Assembly: GCF_019599505.1 (NCBI RefSeq) | Contig: NZ_RKLT01000047.1 | Coordinates: 1 to 11,967, forward strand | Reading direction: 5' to 3' | Length of the DNA stretch: 11,967 bases | From: Haloarcula nitratireducens | GTDB lineage: Archaea > Halobacteriota > Halobacteria > Halobacteriales > Haloarculaceae | Part shown: positions 5,486 through 11,967 of the stretch, piece by piece | Layout of the letters: each line of letters starts with the position of its first letter | How positions within the stretch are numbered: the stretch's first letter is position 1 | Program-made: the position numbers and the translations under genes | Notes under the pieces: model-generated | Seen by the model: only the letters and a program-made list of their open reading frames with translations | Databases searched by the model: none | What the model was told of the DNA's origin: nothing

Positions 5486-6235
5486 TCACCGTTCTAGGTC
5501 GAGTTCGATGACGCTCCGATACACGTACAGCCGCTCAGTTGTGACTTGATAGGTAACGGTGCCGTCACTGGCGTTTGCGTCTACGGCAGTATATCCCTCG
5601 CGTTCAAAGTAGTGCCCCCATGCGTCGGCACGCGGTGAATTGACGGTTATTTCGACGGTGACATCGTTCGCCGGCGTAAACGAGCCAGCGAGTTCGTTAC
5701 CGAGGCTTGTGCCGACGACGAGTACCGTGGATTGTCCACCAAGACTCTCGTCTGTTTTCGGATACGTCACGATGAACGGGATAACCGTCCGCTCGCTATC
5801 GACCCTGAACCTTGGCGAGTTCCGCATCACGCTCGCCTCGCCGTCGGTTCGAATCACCGCACCGGCGATGTAGACGAACGTCGTGTCATCGTGCCCCGAG
5901 TAGACGAGCGGGCGTGGGTTCATCGAGAACGTCGCGTTGTTCGATGCGTTCCCGACCTCGGTCGCACGGATCCGCATTTCGACCGGGGGGCCGAACCCAA
6001 GGGTCCCGCCTGAGAGCTGTAACTCGGTCGCTCGACTGGGGGCATCCCGTTGATGGATATCGGCCAGGTTCGCTGCCAGCACGTCGAACGCTCGCCCCAT
6101 GTTGTTGAGCTGTTCGGCCTGCTGGGCATTCTGTAGCCCCTCGATGCCGCCAGTATAGACGATGCCGGCAGAAAGCACGATAAGCGAGAACACCAGCACA
6201 TAGCCAAGCACTTCGCTTTGGGCGCGTGTCGTCAT
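5486..6235 (-). CDS. DUF7289-like pilin (archaellin/type IV pilin N-terminal segment)
   Basis: A 249-residue protein with TRA|QSEVLG, likely cleaved after Ala5, leaving Gln at +1 and Glu at +3. A hydrophobic helix at about 9-29 would form the filament core. The rest is a beta-rich extracellular head with likely N-glycosylation sequons (NAS, NAT). The segment TVEITVNSPRADAWGHYFEREGYTA (193-216) matches the corresponding part of the 589-residue protein across the junction, so the two are paralogues. It lacks that protein's C-terminal domain. Last gene of the operon; its ATG overlaps the previous stop in an ATGA arrangement, implying translational coupling. Probably a minor pilin or pseudopilin rather than a bulk subunit, judging by gene context only. 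Confidence 0.8.
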   Translation of the reverse strand: MTTRAQSEVLGYVLVFSLIVLSAGIVYTGGIEGLQNAQQAEQLNNMGRAFDVLAANLADIHQRDAPSRATELQLSGGTLGFGPPVEMRIRATEVGNASNNATFSMNPRPLVYSGHDDTTFVYIAGAVIRTDGEASVMRNSPRFRVDSERTVIPFIVTYPKTDESLGGQSTVLVVGTSLGNELAGSFTPANDVTVEITVNSPRADAWGHYFEREGYTAVDANASDGTVTYQVTTERLYVYRSVIELDLER

Positions 6236-6678
6236 GCTGCCCGCACCTCCAGCGTGCCGCTTGGCGTGAAAACGATCCGCACGTCGCCACCGCTGACCGT
6301 TCTACCGTCGACAGTAGTCGTCGTTTCGAACGGGACCGTGACCGTAACTGTCGGATCAGTGGACGTCAAAGCGAGCTGTGGCGGTGCTGTGGAACTGTTT
6401 ACTGTGACGCGATAGCCGCTCCCGGCGACTCGGTCGGGCAGCGAAACCATGACCTGTACCTCGGCGGTGGAGCCACCAGCACTCGCTAACCGATCTGCCG
6501 TCATCAGATTAGTGGCGATACGTTCGCCGACCACCGCGAGCTCCGATTGGATGGCTTGTTCCTGTCGAGATTCGACCAGTCCACCCGTTGCGATCAACAG
6601 CCCGCTGATTAGCAGCGCGGTAATAGCCAAGCTTAGCGTGTGACTGATTTGAATGGACACGGCACGATCATCCATCAT
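6232..6678 (-). CDS. DUF7266-like pilin-like protein
   Basis: A 148-residue protein with MMDDRA|VSIQISHTLSLAITALLISG: a very short charged leader, probable cleavage after Ala6, and one hydrophobic helix at about 11-33. A helical stalk (ESRQEQAIQSELAVVGERIATNLMTADRLA) and a small beta-rich domain follow. The position usually held by Glu5 is not acidic here, so it may be processed but not polymerised like a major pilin. The ATG at 6678 overlaps the upstream stop as ATGA; a second ATG follows immediately (MM). The family assignment is from the recognisable leader and stalk pattern. Confidence 0.72.
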   Translation of the reverse strand: MMDDRAVSIQISHTLSLAITALLISGLLIATGGLVESRQEQAIQSELAVVGERIATNLMTADRLASAGGSTAEVQVMVSLPDRVAGSGYRVTVNSSTAPPQLALTSTDPTVTVTVPFETTTTVDGRTVSGGDVRIVFTPSGTLEVRAA

Positions 6679-7664
6679 GCCGGCTCCTCCGGAGCGACAC
6701 GGACGGGCGCCCGATAGTGCAGCGTGCGCGTCTCGTACACAATCTCGAAGGAGGTACTGTACACTGCGTAGGAGTACGACGGAGACTGCCCGCTGGTCGG
6801 CCCATAGAGATGGGTGTCTCGGAGCGTGTCCATCCCTGCCGACTGCGCCACTGTGAGTTCATACGTCCCGCGTGCAGCATCCCCATTCTGATACTCGACG
6901 TCGTAGGGCCCCGAGACTCCCTTGGCCCATGTGAGGCCTGGACAGTCAGTTCCGTTGACCGTGCCAGTCGTGAGGTCAATCGTCGCGGTGGGGCCGCTGA
7001 CCGCACAACTGGGGAGTGGTGTCGGCGACGTATCGCTCTCGTTCTTGACTGCAAGCAAGATGTGAGTACTATTTTTGTAGATATATGTGTGCCACTGCGA
7101 CGATGTCCCGTTTTCGACGACGGCAACGGAGAACCCCTGTTGTGGTGTCGTCGTTTGGGTTAGCGAGGACTCGGTCACCGTCAGCTGGTGGTTGCGTACC
7201 CGCTCAACATCCTGCGCCACAGTCCAGTTAGCTTGGCGCCCGGTAGCGAGAACGGTCGTGTTTGCCGAGGTGAATGCCCGCGACGTATTCGAGTGCCGAA
7301 TCAGGTAGCCGTCGGTGGTCGTCAGCGACGGTTCGTTAATCGTAGCCACGGTACCCCGGTCGAGATACTGCCTGCCAGCTACCGCATCGTATGTGGAGAT
7401 GTTCTCGGTGACGTTCGCCTGCGCGGCCGACCAGCTGGTGTAATTCCGGGTGTTTACCCGGTCGACGATGGCGCCAACGCCATCAGTCGTCGTTTGTTGG
7501 TAGGCAATAGCCGACTGACTCCCCGCGTCGACGCTTCGTGTTGCGAGATTCCCAGTGTAAATCACGGAGTTCAACAGCAACACCATCACAACGAGGGCTA
7601 GCGCGATCGCTAAGCCTGTAATGACGATGAGCTGTCCCCGGTCGCGATCAGTTACATCTGCCAT
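6675..7664 (-). CDS. DUF7261-like pilin-like protein
   Basis: A 329-residue protein. After MADVTDRDRG comes QLIVITGLAIALALVVMVLL and NSVIYTGNLATR, the N-terminal pattern I associate with DUF7261. The signal resembles a prepilin (cleavage after Gly10), but there is no acidic residue at the Glu5 position. The long Thr/Ser/Asn-rich ectodomain has many potential N-glycosylation sequons (NYTS, NVTE, NTSR, NWTV, NGTS, NSTH). Two Cys residues flank a short Thr-rich segment (PSCAVSG...GTDCPG) and could form a disulphide. This is the largest protein of the operon. It starts 13 bases inside the end of the preceding gene and ends in an ATGA overlap with the next, so it is tightly coupled on both sides. 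Confidence 0.75.
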   Translation of the reverse strand: MADVTDRDRGQLIVITGLAIALALVVMVLLLNSVIYTGNLATRSVDAGSQSAIAYQQTTTDGVGAIVDRVNTRNYTSWSAAQANVTENISTYDAVAGRQYLDRGTVATINEPSLTTTDGYLIRHSNTSRAFTSANTTVLATGRQANWTVAQDVERVRNHQLTVTESSLTQTTTPQQGFSVAVVENGTSSQWHTYIYKNSTHILLAVKNESDTSPTPLPSCAVSGPTATIDLTTGTVNGTDCPGLTWAKGVSGPYDVEYQNGDAARGTYELTVAQSAGMDTLRDTHLYGPTSGQSPSYSYAVYSTSFEIVYETRTLHYRAPVRVAPEEPA

Positions 7665-8236
7665 ACGACGAGACGCACCTCCGTGACGGTATACAGCGGA
7701 CTGTTTGGGGCGACATCTTCTGCGTAGAACGACGCGTTTGCCGCTTCTAGGGTCTGTGTCGCCCCTGAAGCTGTAAGCTGGGTGTCGTCAAATAAGGGCA
7801 CGGTATGTGTCGCGACGACGGCATGGTTGCTGGGCGTGCCCATATACACCATGGTTTCACGGCTCGACGAGCCATCTGGCTCCTGGTAGGAGACATACAC
7901 GTTGAACGCGATCCGCTTCGCTCGAAACGTTTCGTTGAGGGCCGTCCCAAACTGGTTCGGTGGGCCGCCACTCGCGTAAAAGCCAACATCCGGAGCACCG
8001 TCGAACTGCCCGGTATTGGTATCCCAGAATACGGCTGCGTCTCGGAGTGCCCCGTTCGCGTCGGTGGTCGTGAGCAGATCCTTGGCCAGCGTTCGTTGCT
8101 GGTTTTCGACGCGTTCGTTCGACGTGCTCGCGGTCAGTGGGGTAATCGCGGTGGCCTGGAGCGTGAACAGCACGGCTCCCAGAACCAGAAGTGCGGCCGT
8201 GAACGCCTCCACTGTATGTGCTTGGGCTCGGTCCAT
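7652..8236 (-). CDS. DUF7288-like pilin-like protein
   Basis: The predicted product has 194 residues. MDRA|QAHTVEAFTAALLVLGAVLFTLQATAITPLTAST is the DUF7288-type start: a very short leader, Gln at +1, a Glu six residues later and a single hydrophobic helix. The ectodomain begins with a helical stalk (NERVENQQRTLAKDLLTTT) and continues in short beta segments. The ATG at 8236 is chosen over an in-frame upstream start at 8281. The earlier start would add a non-signal-like N-terminus and overlap the preceding gene by 41 bases, whereas 8236 leaves a 4-base gap. The 3' end overlaps the next gene by 13 bases. Confidence 0.75.
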   Translation of the reverse strand: MDRAQAHTVEAFTAALLVLGAVLFTLQATAITPLTASTSNERVENQQRTLAKDLLTTTDANGALRDAAVFWDTNTGQFDGAPDVGFYASGGPPNQFGTALNETFRAKRIAFNVYVSYQEPDGSSSRETMVYMGTPSNHAVVATHTVPLFDDTQLTASGATQTLEAANASFYAEDVAPNSPLYTVTEVRLVVWQM

Positions 8237-8240
8237 CGGT

Positions 8241-8717
8241 TTACCACACCCGTACAACGAGGTGGTAGGTCGTTCCCTCAAGCGCGATGAGACGTCGGGC
8301 GACGCTCACGTCACCCGTGCTCGATGGGGGTGGCCCTCTAGCGAGCATGATGCCGTCGACCTTCGCGACATCTCCAGACTGCTCGATTGTTGTGTTCACC
8401 CGGGTTCTGGAGGCAACGCCGAGCGCATCAGTGAGATCAAGCGTGTCATACCGGCAGGTGGTCGGGACGGTAGTATTCTTGAAGAATGCAACCGTACAGG
8501 TACTGTTCAGCTGGGTGGGTCGGCTCGGCGACCCAAGCATTCCTTCAGTGAGATGGGCGGCACTCCGGTCCGCCGTCATCAGGTCTGCGTTACTGTCGGT
8601 CGAAAACGGGGCGAACACCCCGGAGAGGAAGCTGAATGTGAAGGCAAGTGTCAGGAGGAATATCCCCATCGCAATCCCGAAATCAAGAGTTGTTTGTCCC
8701 CGCGTCGTCCGCAACAT
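8241..8717 (-). CDS. DUF7287-like pilin-like protein, first gene of the operon
   Basis: The product has 158 residues from ATG 8717. MLRTTRG|QTTLDFGIAMGIFLLTLAFTFSFLSG shows a basic leader, cleavage after Gly7, Gln at +1 and an Asp (LDF) at +5, where pilins carry Glu. A single hydrophobic helix spans about 14-34. The ectodomain is small, with two Cys (TCTVAF and TTCRYD) that may pair. The ATG at 8717 is preferred to a GTG at 8738 because it lies 27-28 bases from a good TATA box and starts with a standard pilin leader. This leaderless promoter should drive the whole five-gene set. Confidence 0.77.
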   Translation of the reverse strand: MLRTTRGQTTLDFGIAMGIFLLTLAFTFSFLSGVFAPFSTDSNADLMTADRSAAHLTEGMLGSPSRPTQLNSTCTVAFFKNTTVPTTCRYDTLDLTDALGVASRTRVNTTIEQSGDVAKVDGIMLARGPPPSSTGDVSVARRLIALEGTTYHLVVRVW

Positions 8718-8740
8718 GACTAAGGTGATTTGTATCACAG

Positions 8741-8747
8741 CTTTTAT
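8741..8747 (-). promoter_or_regulatory. TATA box of the five-gene pilin-like operon
   Basis: On the minus strand the sequence reads CGGAAGACATAAAAGC. The ATAAAAG box is centred near 8744, 27-28 bases before the ATG at 8717, and a purine-rich BRE-like CGGAAGA lies directly upstream. This predicts a leaderless message beginning at or next to the start codon. Confidence 0.65.
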
Positions 8748-8883
8748 GTCTTCCGATTATTTCAATTTGTGATATATGGAAATACTAGTTCCACGAACGA
8801 ATTCTCCGGAGTGAGCGGGTGAGTAGGTTGTTGACGGCAGCTCTGGCATCATCTTGCTGGCCGGTATCACTTAGCGAAAGTGG

Positions 8884-8891
8884 TATATTTA
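8884..8891 (+). promoter_or_regulatory. TATA box of the UbiA-like gene
   Basis: TATATTTA, centred near 8888, lies 35 bases before the ATG at 8923. Transcription would start about 8914 with a leader of roughly 8-10 bases. Together with the minus-strand box at 8741-8747 it makes this 205-base gap a divergent promoter region. Confidence 0.5.
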
Positions 8892-8922
8892 CTGTACTGT
8901 GTCCTGATAGTTCATTGGCGAA

Positions 8923-9864
8923 ATGGAAACGAAACCACAATCGCAGTCCGAAAGTAGCATCAAGCGGCTAGATTCGACCAGTACGAAACGGGTACATCTC
9001 CGACAGCGGGTCAGGTCAGTGTGGAATGGATTCGTCTATAGTTCGGCCTACCTGGCGCTTATTGCAATGGTCGAAGTCAGCATCGTTACTGAACTCCTCT
9101 CGCTCCAACAGACCATTGCCCCTGCTGTTGCAGGATTACTCACATTCTCCGTATACGTCAACGACCGGCTCGCCGATCTCGAGACAGATATCCTGGCAGC
9201 ACCGCAGCGAACAGTATTCGTCCAGCGGTATGCTGGCGTCCTTTACATTCTCGGAGCGCTCGCATATGGGCTTGCTGTAGCACTCTCGGTCCTTGGCGGT
9301 CCAGTTGCGTTCGGACTCACCTTGGTGCCCGGTATTGTCTGGCTCAGCTACGCACAGGAGTGGATACCCAGTGTTGGGACTGAGGCCGGGCGGCTCAAAG
9401 ACATTCTCATCATCAATTCGGGACTCGTCGCAGCAGCTTGGTCAGCCGTCATCGTCTTCCTGCCAGTCGCGTTCGCTGGGGCTGGACTCAACCCCGCAGC
9501 GATCATCGTCTTTTGCTTTTTCACGGTGGCCACGTTCGTCAATACCGAAATCCCGAACGTCCGTGATATCGACGCTGACCGTGCTATCGGTGTCGCAACG
9601 TTGCCTGCTGTGGTCGGTGTCACACAAACGAGATGGATTCTCTACGGGGTGACAGTCGGCGCTGGCGTGATACTCGCCCTCGGAGTAGCATCGGGTAACC
9701 TGTCTTCCAGTCATGCCTGGGCACTATCAGTCGGTCTTGTCTGTCTGGCTGTCGTCGTCGGCTTGCTCGGCCGCTTCGACAGTGACGGGACGCTTGCATT
9801 TCTCGCTGAATGCACCCGGTTACCTGTCTTTGTCGTGTTACTGGTGCAGATCGTAGCGTTCTAG
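8923..9864 (+). CDS. UbiA-family membrane prenyltransferase, substrate unknown
   Basis: A 313-residue integral membrane protein with about eight or nine hydrophobic segments after a ~35-residue polar N-terminus. UbiA enzymes transfer an isoprenoid chain to an acceptor inside the membrane. The first Asp-rich motif is YVNDRLADLETD (78-89) on the end of a helix, matching NDxxxD...D with an expected Mg2+-pyrophosphate role. The second is NTEIPNVRDIDADRAIGVATLP (207-228), with D215, D217 and D219. The cytoplasmic loop SYAQEWIPSVGTEAGRLKD (142-160) is also typical. Haloarchaeal members include digeranylgeranylglyceryl-phosphate, menaquinone and lycopene-elongating enzymes. This sequence is not clearly any of these. 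It has its own TATA box, is divergent from the pilin operon, and no other isoprenoid gene is near. Confidence 0.82.
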   Translation: METKPQSQSESSIKRLDSTSTKRVHLRQRVRSVWNGFVYSSAYLALIAMVEVSIVTELLSLQQTIAPAVAGLLTFSVYVNDRLADLETDILAAPQRTVFVQRYAGVLYILGALAYGLAVALSVLGGPVAFGLTLVPGIVWLSYAQEWIPSVGTEAGRLKDILIINSGLVAAAWSAVIVFLPVAFAGAGLNPAAIIVFCFFTVATFVNTEIPNVRDIDADRAIGVATLPAVVGVTQTRWILYGVTVGAGVILALGVASGNLSSSHAWALSVGLVCLAVVVGLLGRFDSDGTLAFLAECTRLPVFVVLLVQIVAF

Positions 9865-9893
9865 CCGGACCATTTCAGTATCACTATATGACG

Positions 9894-9902
9894 ATATAAA
9901 TA
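9894..9902 (+). promoter_or_regulatory. TATA box of the sensor kinase gene
   Basis: ATATAAATA, centred near 9898, lies 41 bases before the GTG at 9939. A transcript would start around 9925 with a leader of about 14 bases. An ATG at 9929 would be almost leaderless but opens another frame of 65 codons that lacks haloarchaeal character. Confidence 0.6.
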
Positions 9903-9938
9903 CCATTTCATTAAAGTGGTCGGGAACGATGTTCTTGA

Positions 9939-11615
9939 GTGAGCGTGCTCACGACGACGATTTTCAAGTTTGTACTTGCACTGACGATTGTTGTCAGTGT
10001 CACAGGCGGCTTACTTGCCTGGCGAGAACGGCCCGAACCGGGCGCAGTGCCACTTATTGCTCTCCTGGCTGGCCAGTGTTGGTGGGCTGCGACACTGATA
10101 TTTCGGATCGACGCTACCGGCCTTAGTGCGAAAATGTTCTGGGTCGATGTCTCCTGGATCGGGATTGGACTCATTCCCGTCGCCTGGTTGTTCTTTAGCC
10201 TCGAATACGCTGGGTACACCGAGTACACTACTCGCAACTACGTTCTTCTCTCCTTGCTCGTGCCAGCGATAACGGCAGTGCTTGGCGTGACCAACGACGC
10301 TCATCACTTGCTGTATATCGACTCAACGCTGGTGCAGCAGGACGGCACGACCACACTCAGTCGCACGCCAGGGGCTTGGTTTTGGGTTATTGCAGGGTAT
10401 ACCTATCTACTGGGTCTCTTGGGAGCTATTCCACTGTTTCAACTGGTGTCCAGTAGCGTCCAGACGTTTCGTGGGCAGAGTGTTACGCTCCTCGTTGGTA
10501 TCTTCGCACCCTGGGTTGTGAACATCCTCTATTTATTCGAGGTGCTCCCAACTGCAGGCGTCGATCCAACACCGATCGCATTCGCTGTCTCGGGCGTTGC
10601 CTATCTTGGGGCTTTAACGCGTTTTCAACTCTTTGGCACCAATCCGTCACCGATTCGCCACGCTCGGGCGACGGTATTCAATCGGATGCAACAGGGGGCG
10701 CTCGTCTTGGATAGCCACGACAATGTCGTCGATATGAACCCCCAGGCTTCGAGCGCACTCGATACGACACCACATGATGCACTCGGCCGATCGATTTCAC
10801 ATGTCTGTCCAGATTTGACACCGCCGATAGCTACGTCGCAAGCCAACCAGTCTATTTTCCGACCTCCTGATTCGAACCGGGCATACGATGTCTCCGAGAG
10901 TTGCATCAAGGATATCCACGACCGACTGCTTGGACGTGTCATTACACTCCATGAGATCAGCGACCTCTTGCGCCAGCAACAACGGCTAGAGGTCCTTAGT
11001 CGGGTTTTCCGACACAATATTCGCACCAATACGCAGGTTATCCTCGGCAACGCAAACTATCTGGCCACGCACAACAGCGAGACGAAAGCCACGGCAGTCG
11101 AGGAAAACGCACTTGAGATCCAGGATATCAGCGATAAGGTCCGCGCCATTCTCGATGTGTTCGAACGGGGCCGAGAGGGGCATACAGACGTTCCGCTCGA
11201 GACGATTCTCGCAGCAAGTATCGAAGCAGCCCGCAACGAGTATCCCGCAGTCGAAATTAGTGCTACGCCGGTTGATGAAGATATCTACGTCAACAGTCTC
11301 TTCGATACCGTCTGTTCGAATGTCATCAAGAATGCCGCCCAGCATAACACCAACCCCGACCCTCGTGTCACGGTGTCTGTTGAAACACAGCAAAATGCTG
11401 TCGAAATTACAGTTGCGGATAATGGGCCAGGCATCGACGACCACGAACTCGCGCTGATTTCACAGGGCACAGAAACACCGCTAGAACACGGTAGCAGCTT
11501 CGGCCTCGCGCTTATTGCATGGGGCACAGATATCGCCGGTGGCGACGTCACGTTCGAGGACAACGACCCGACTGGGACGATTGTGACGATCGAAGCGCCG
11601 CTTCGTTCCCAATGA
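9939..11615 (+). CDS. Sensor histidine kinase: N-terminal 7TM domain, PAS-like domain, HisKA-like and HATPase
   Basis: A 558-residue protein. Residues 1-230 hold seven hydrophobic segments (about 8-26, 37-54, 68-88, 101-117, 146-168, 182-201, 211-228) and the AHHLLY motif (121-126), matching the histidine-kinase N-terminal 7TM domain (PF16927 type). Residues ~243-345 form a PAS-like domain (GALVLDSHDNVVDMNPQASSAL). The phosphorylation helix has His359 in RVFRHNIRTNTQVILGNANYL, a haloarchaeal form of the H-box. The ATPase domain has an N-box NVIKNAAQHN (461-470), a G1 box ADNGPGI (493-499) and a G2-like FGLALIAWG (521-529). GTG 9939 is the first start after a TGA; GTG at 9945 is possible and shortens it by two residues. 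No response regulator adjoins, so the partner is elsewhere. The ligand is unknown. Confidence 0.88.
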   Translation: MSVLTTTIFKFVLALTIVVSVTGGLLAWRERPEPGAVPLIALLAGQCWWAATLIFRIDATGLSAKMFWVDVSWIGIGLIPVAWLFFSLEYAGYTEYTTRNYVLLSLLVPAITAVLGVTNDAHHLLYIDSTLVQQDGTTTLSRTPGAWFWVIAGYTYLLGLLGAIPLFQLVSSSVQTFRGQSVTLLVGIFAPWVVNILYLFEVLPTAGVDPTPIAFAVSGVAYLGALTRFQLFGTNPSPIRHARATVFNRMQQGALVLDSHDNVVDMNPQASSALDTTPHDALGRSISHVCPDLTPPIATSQANQSIFRPPDSNRAYDVSESCIKDIHDRLLGRVITLHEISDLLRQQQRLEVLSRVFRHNIRTNTQVILGNANYLATHNSETKATAVEENALEIQDISDKVRAILDVFERGREGHTDVPLETILAASIEAARNEYPAVEISATPVDEDIYVNSLFDTVCSNVIKNAAQHNTNPDPRVTVSVETQQNAVEITVADNGPGIDDHELALISQGTETPLEHGSSFGLALIAWGTDIAGGDVTFEDNDPTGTIVTIEAPLRSQ

Positions 11616-11693
11616 CTTCTCCCACGAGTGTATTGCGAGTGCAAAGGCTATTGTCCCAGAGAACTTGTCTTATAGAGAATTACGAGGCTAATA

Positions 11694-11713
11694 CCCCCGC
11701 CTTTAGGCGGGGG
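11694..11713. repeat. Perfect hairpin at the left end of the right-hand TnpB element
   Basis: CCCCCGCC (11694-11701) and GGCGGGGG (11706-11713) form an 8-bp stem around TTTA. A second pair, CCGGC/GCCGG, lies at 11720-11724 and 11741-11745. Subterminal hairpins of this type are the recognition structures of IS200/IS605 ends. The hairpin lies 115 bases upstream of the tnpB start, as expected of a left end. No tnpA is seen, so mobilisation would need one in trans. Confidence 0.6.
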
Positions 11714-11785
11714 ATACAGCCGGCATGGTGCATGACTTCTGCCGGTCGATAACATTGCCGGATATTCTACCGCCCCGGTCGTTGG

Positions 11786-11793
11786 TTTTAATA
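11786..11793 (+). promoter_or_regulatory. TATA box of the right-hand tnpB
   Basis: TTTTAATA, centred near 11790, lies 39 bases before ATG 11829, giving a predicted leader of about 13 bases. The box is inside the element, so tnpB carries its own promoter. Confidence 0.45.
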
Positions 11794-11828
11794 ACTATAC
11801 TCTCATAATACGTTATGAAGTTAGTACG

Positions 11829-11967
11829 ATGCTGGAGACGACCCGTACTTACGTCGCACACATCACGAACCACGAACAGGTTCGTGACGACCTCGACCAA
11901 TGCGGGTTTTCCGCCTCGAAACTGTGGAACGTCGGACGCTACTACATCCAAGAACGGTGGGACGACG
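11829..11967 (+). CDS. tnpB: TnpB (IS1341-type RNA-guided nuclease), N-terminal fragment cut by the window edge
   Basis: 46 codons are visible: MLETTRTYVAHITNHEQVRDDLDQCGFSASKLWNVGRYYI... (given here in part), continuing past the window. The opening MLETTRTYVA.ITN, then DDLDQCGF.ASKLWNV.RYY, is the conserved N-terminus of haloarchaeal TnpB and recognisable with high confidence. It corresponds to the beta-barrel/REC part that contacts the guide RNA and target-adjacent motif. The catalytic RuvC residues lie beyond the window, so activity cannot be assessed. The ATG at 11829 is chosen over an out-of-frame ATG at 11815. Confidence 0.88.
   Translation, partial: MLETTRTYVAHITNHEQVRDDLDQCGFSASKLWNVGRYYIQERWDD

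Larger units (their letters stand above)
11690..11967 (+). mobile_element. Left end and 5' part of a second IS1341-type TnpB element, cut by the window edge
   Basis: Begins with the 11694-11713 hairpin, continues through an AT-rich promoter and runs into the tnpB coding start at 11829. It lies in the same orientation as the right-end fragment at 1-126, so the window's genes sit between two like-oriented tnpB elements. Copy identity cannot be compared, because only opposite ends of the two elements are visible. Confidence 0.7.

Noticed and set aside
8016..8723. 235-codon plus-strand ORF opposite the first pilin-like genes
   Set aside because: Arg/Ser-rich shadow of two real minus-strand genes that have pilin leaders, coupled starts and a promoter.
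9929..10126. 65-codon ORF from a nearly leaderless ATG upstream of the kinase start
   Set aside because: Cys/Arg-rich product with no haloarchaeal codon bias, lying over the kinase frame, which encodes a clear transmembrane helix from GTG 9939.
1..11967. CRISPR array, tRNA or rRNA genes
   Set aside because: No regularly spaced repeats, no tRNA-like cloverleaf segments and no conserved rRNA strings were noticed on either strand.

Overview
The window reads as haloarchaeal (class Halobacteria) DNA. Its real genes encode Asp/Glu-rich proteins and their third codon positions are mostly G or C. Several start codons lie about 27 bases from the centre of an archaeal TATA box, which means leaderless or nearly leaderless mRNAs. 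The protein families are also typical of haloarchaea: MinD-like ATPase, DUF7504-like protein, DUF7287/7288/7261/7266/7289-like pilin cluster, UbiA-like enzyme, 7TM histidine kinase and IS1341-type TnpB. DUF names are given from memory of family signatures; no search was run.

Layout. (1) 1-126: the 3' tail of a TnpB gene and its right end, with the hairpin expected of a TnpB guide RNA (omega RNA/reRNA). (2) 128-424 (-): a small two-helix membrane protein whose stop codon lies next to that insertion. (3) 567-1853 (+): a MinD/ParA-type ATPase with a long acidic tail, convergent with a 210-residue RecA-fold-like protein (1904-2536, -). (4) 2537-2983: an intergenic stretch, very AT-rich from about 2775 to 2945. 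(5) 2984-3552 (+): two tiny ORFs overlapping or abutting a 148-residue hypothetical protein, either a coupled leader arrangement or a frameshifted gene. (6) 3629-5398 (+): a large leaderless pilin-like protein with a beta-rich extension. It faces a five-gene minor-pilin-like operon running from 8717 down to 5486 (-). The short junction between them holds two hairpins, one of which looks like an orphan TnpB right end/guide-RNA scaffold. (7) 8923-9864 (+): UbiA-like prenyltransferase. (8) 9939-11615 (+): 7TM sensor histidine kinase. (9) About 11690 to the end: the left end and first 46 codons of another TnpB element.

How it may work together. The core is a secreted or surface filament set: six proteins with class-III (type IV pilin-like) signal segments, five of them translationally coupled. 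No assembly ATPase, PilC-like platform or prepilin peptidase is present here, so these would have to be supplied from elsewhere. The MinD-like ATPase could position a surface machine, as MinD4 does for archaella and chemosensory arrays in Haloferax, but that link is only inference from proximity. TnpB elements lie at both ends and a third right-end-like remnant sits in the middle, so this looks like a mobile or accessory region.
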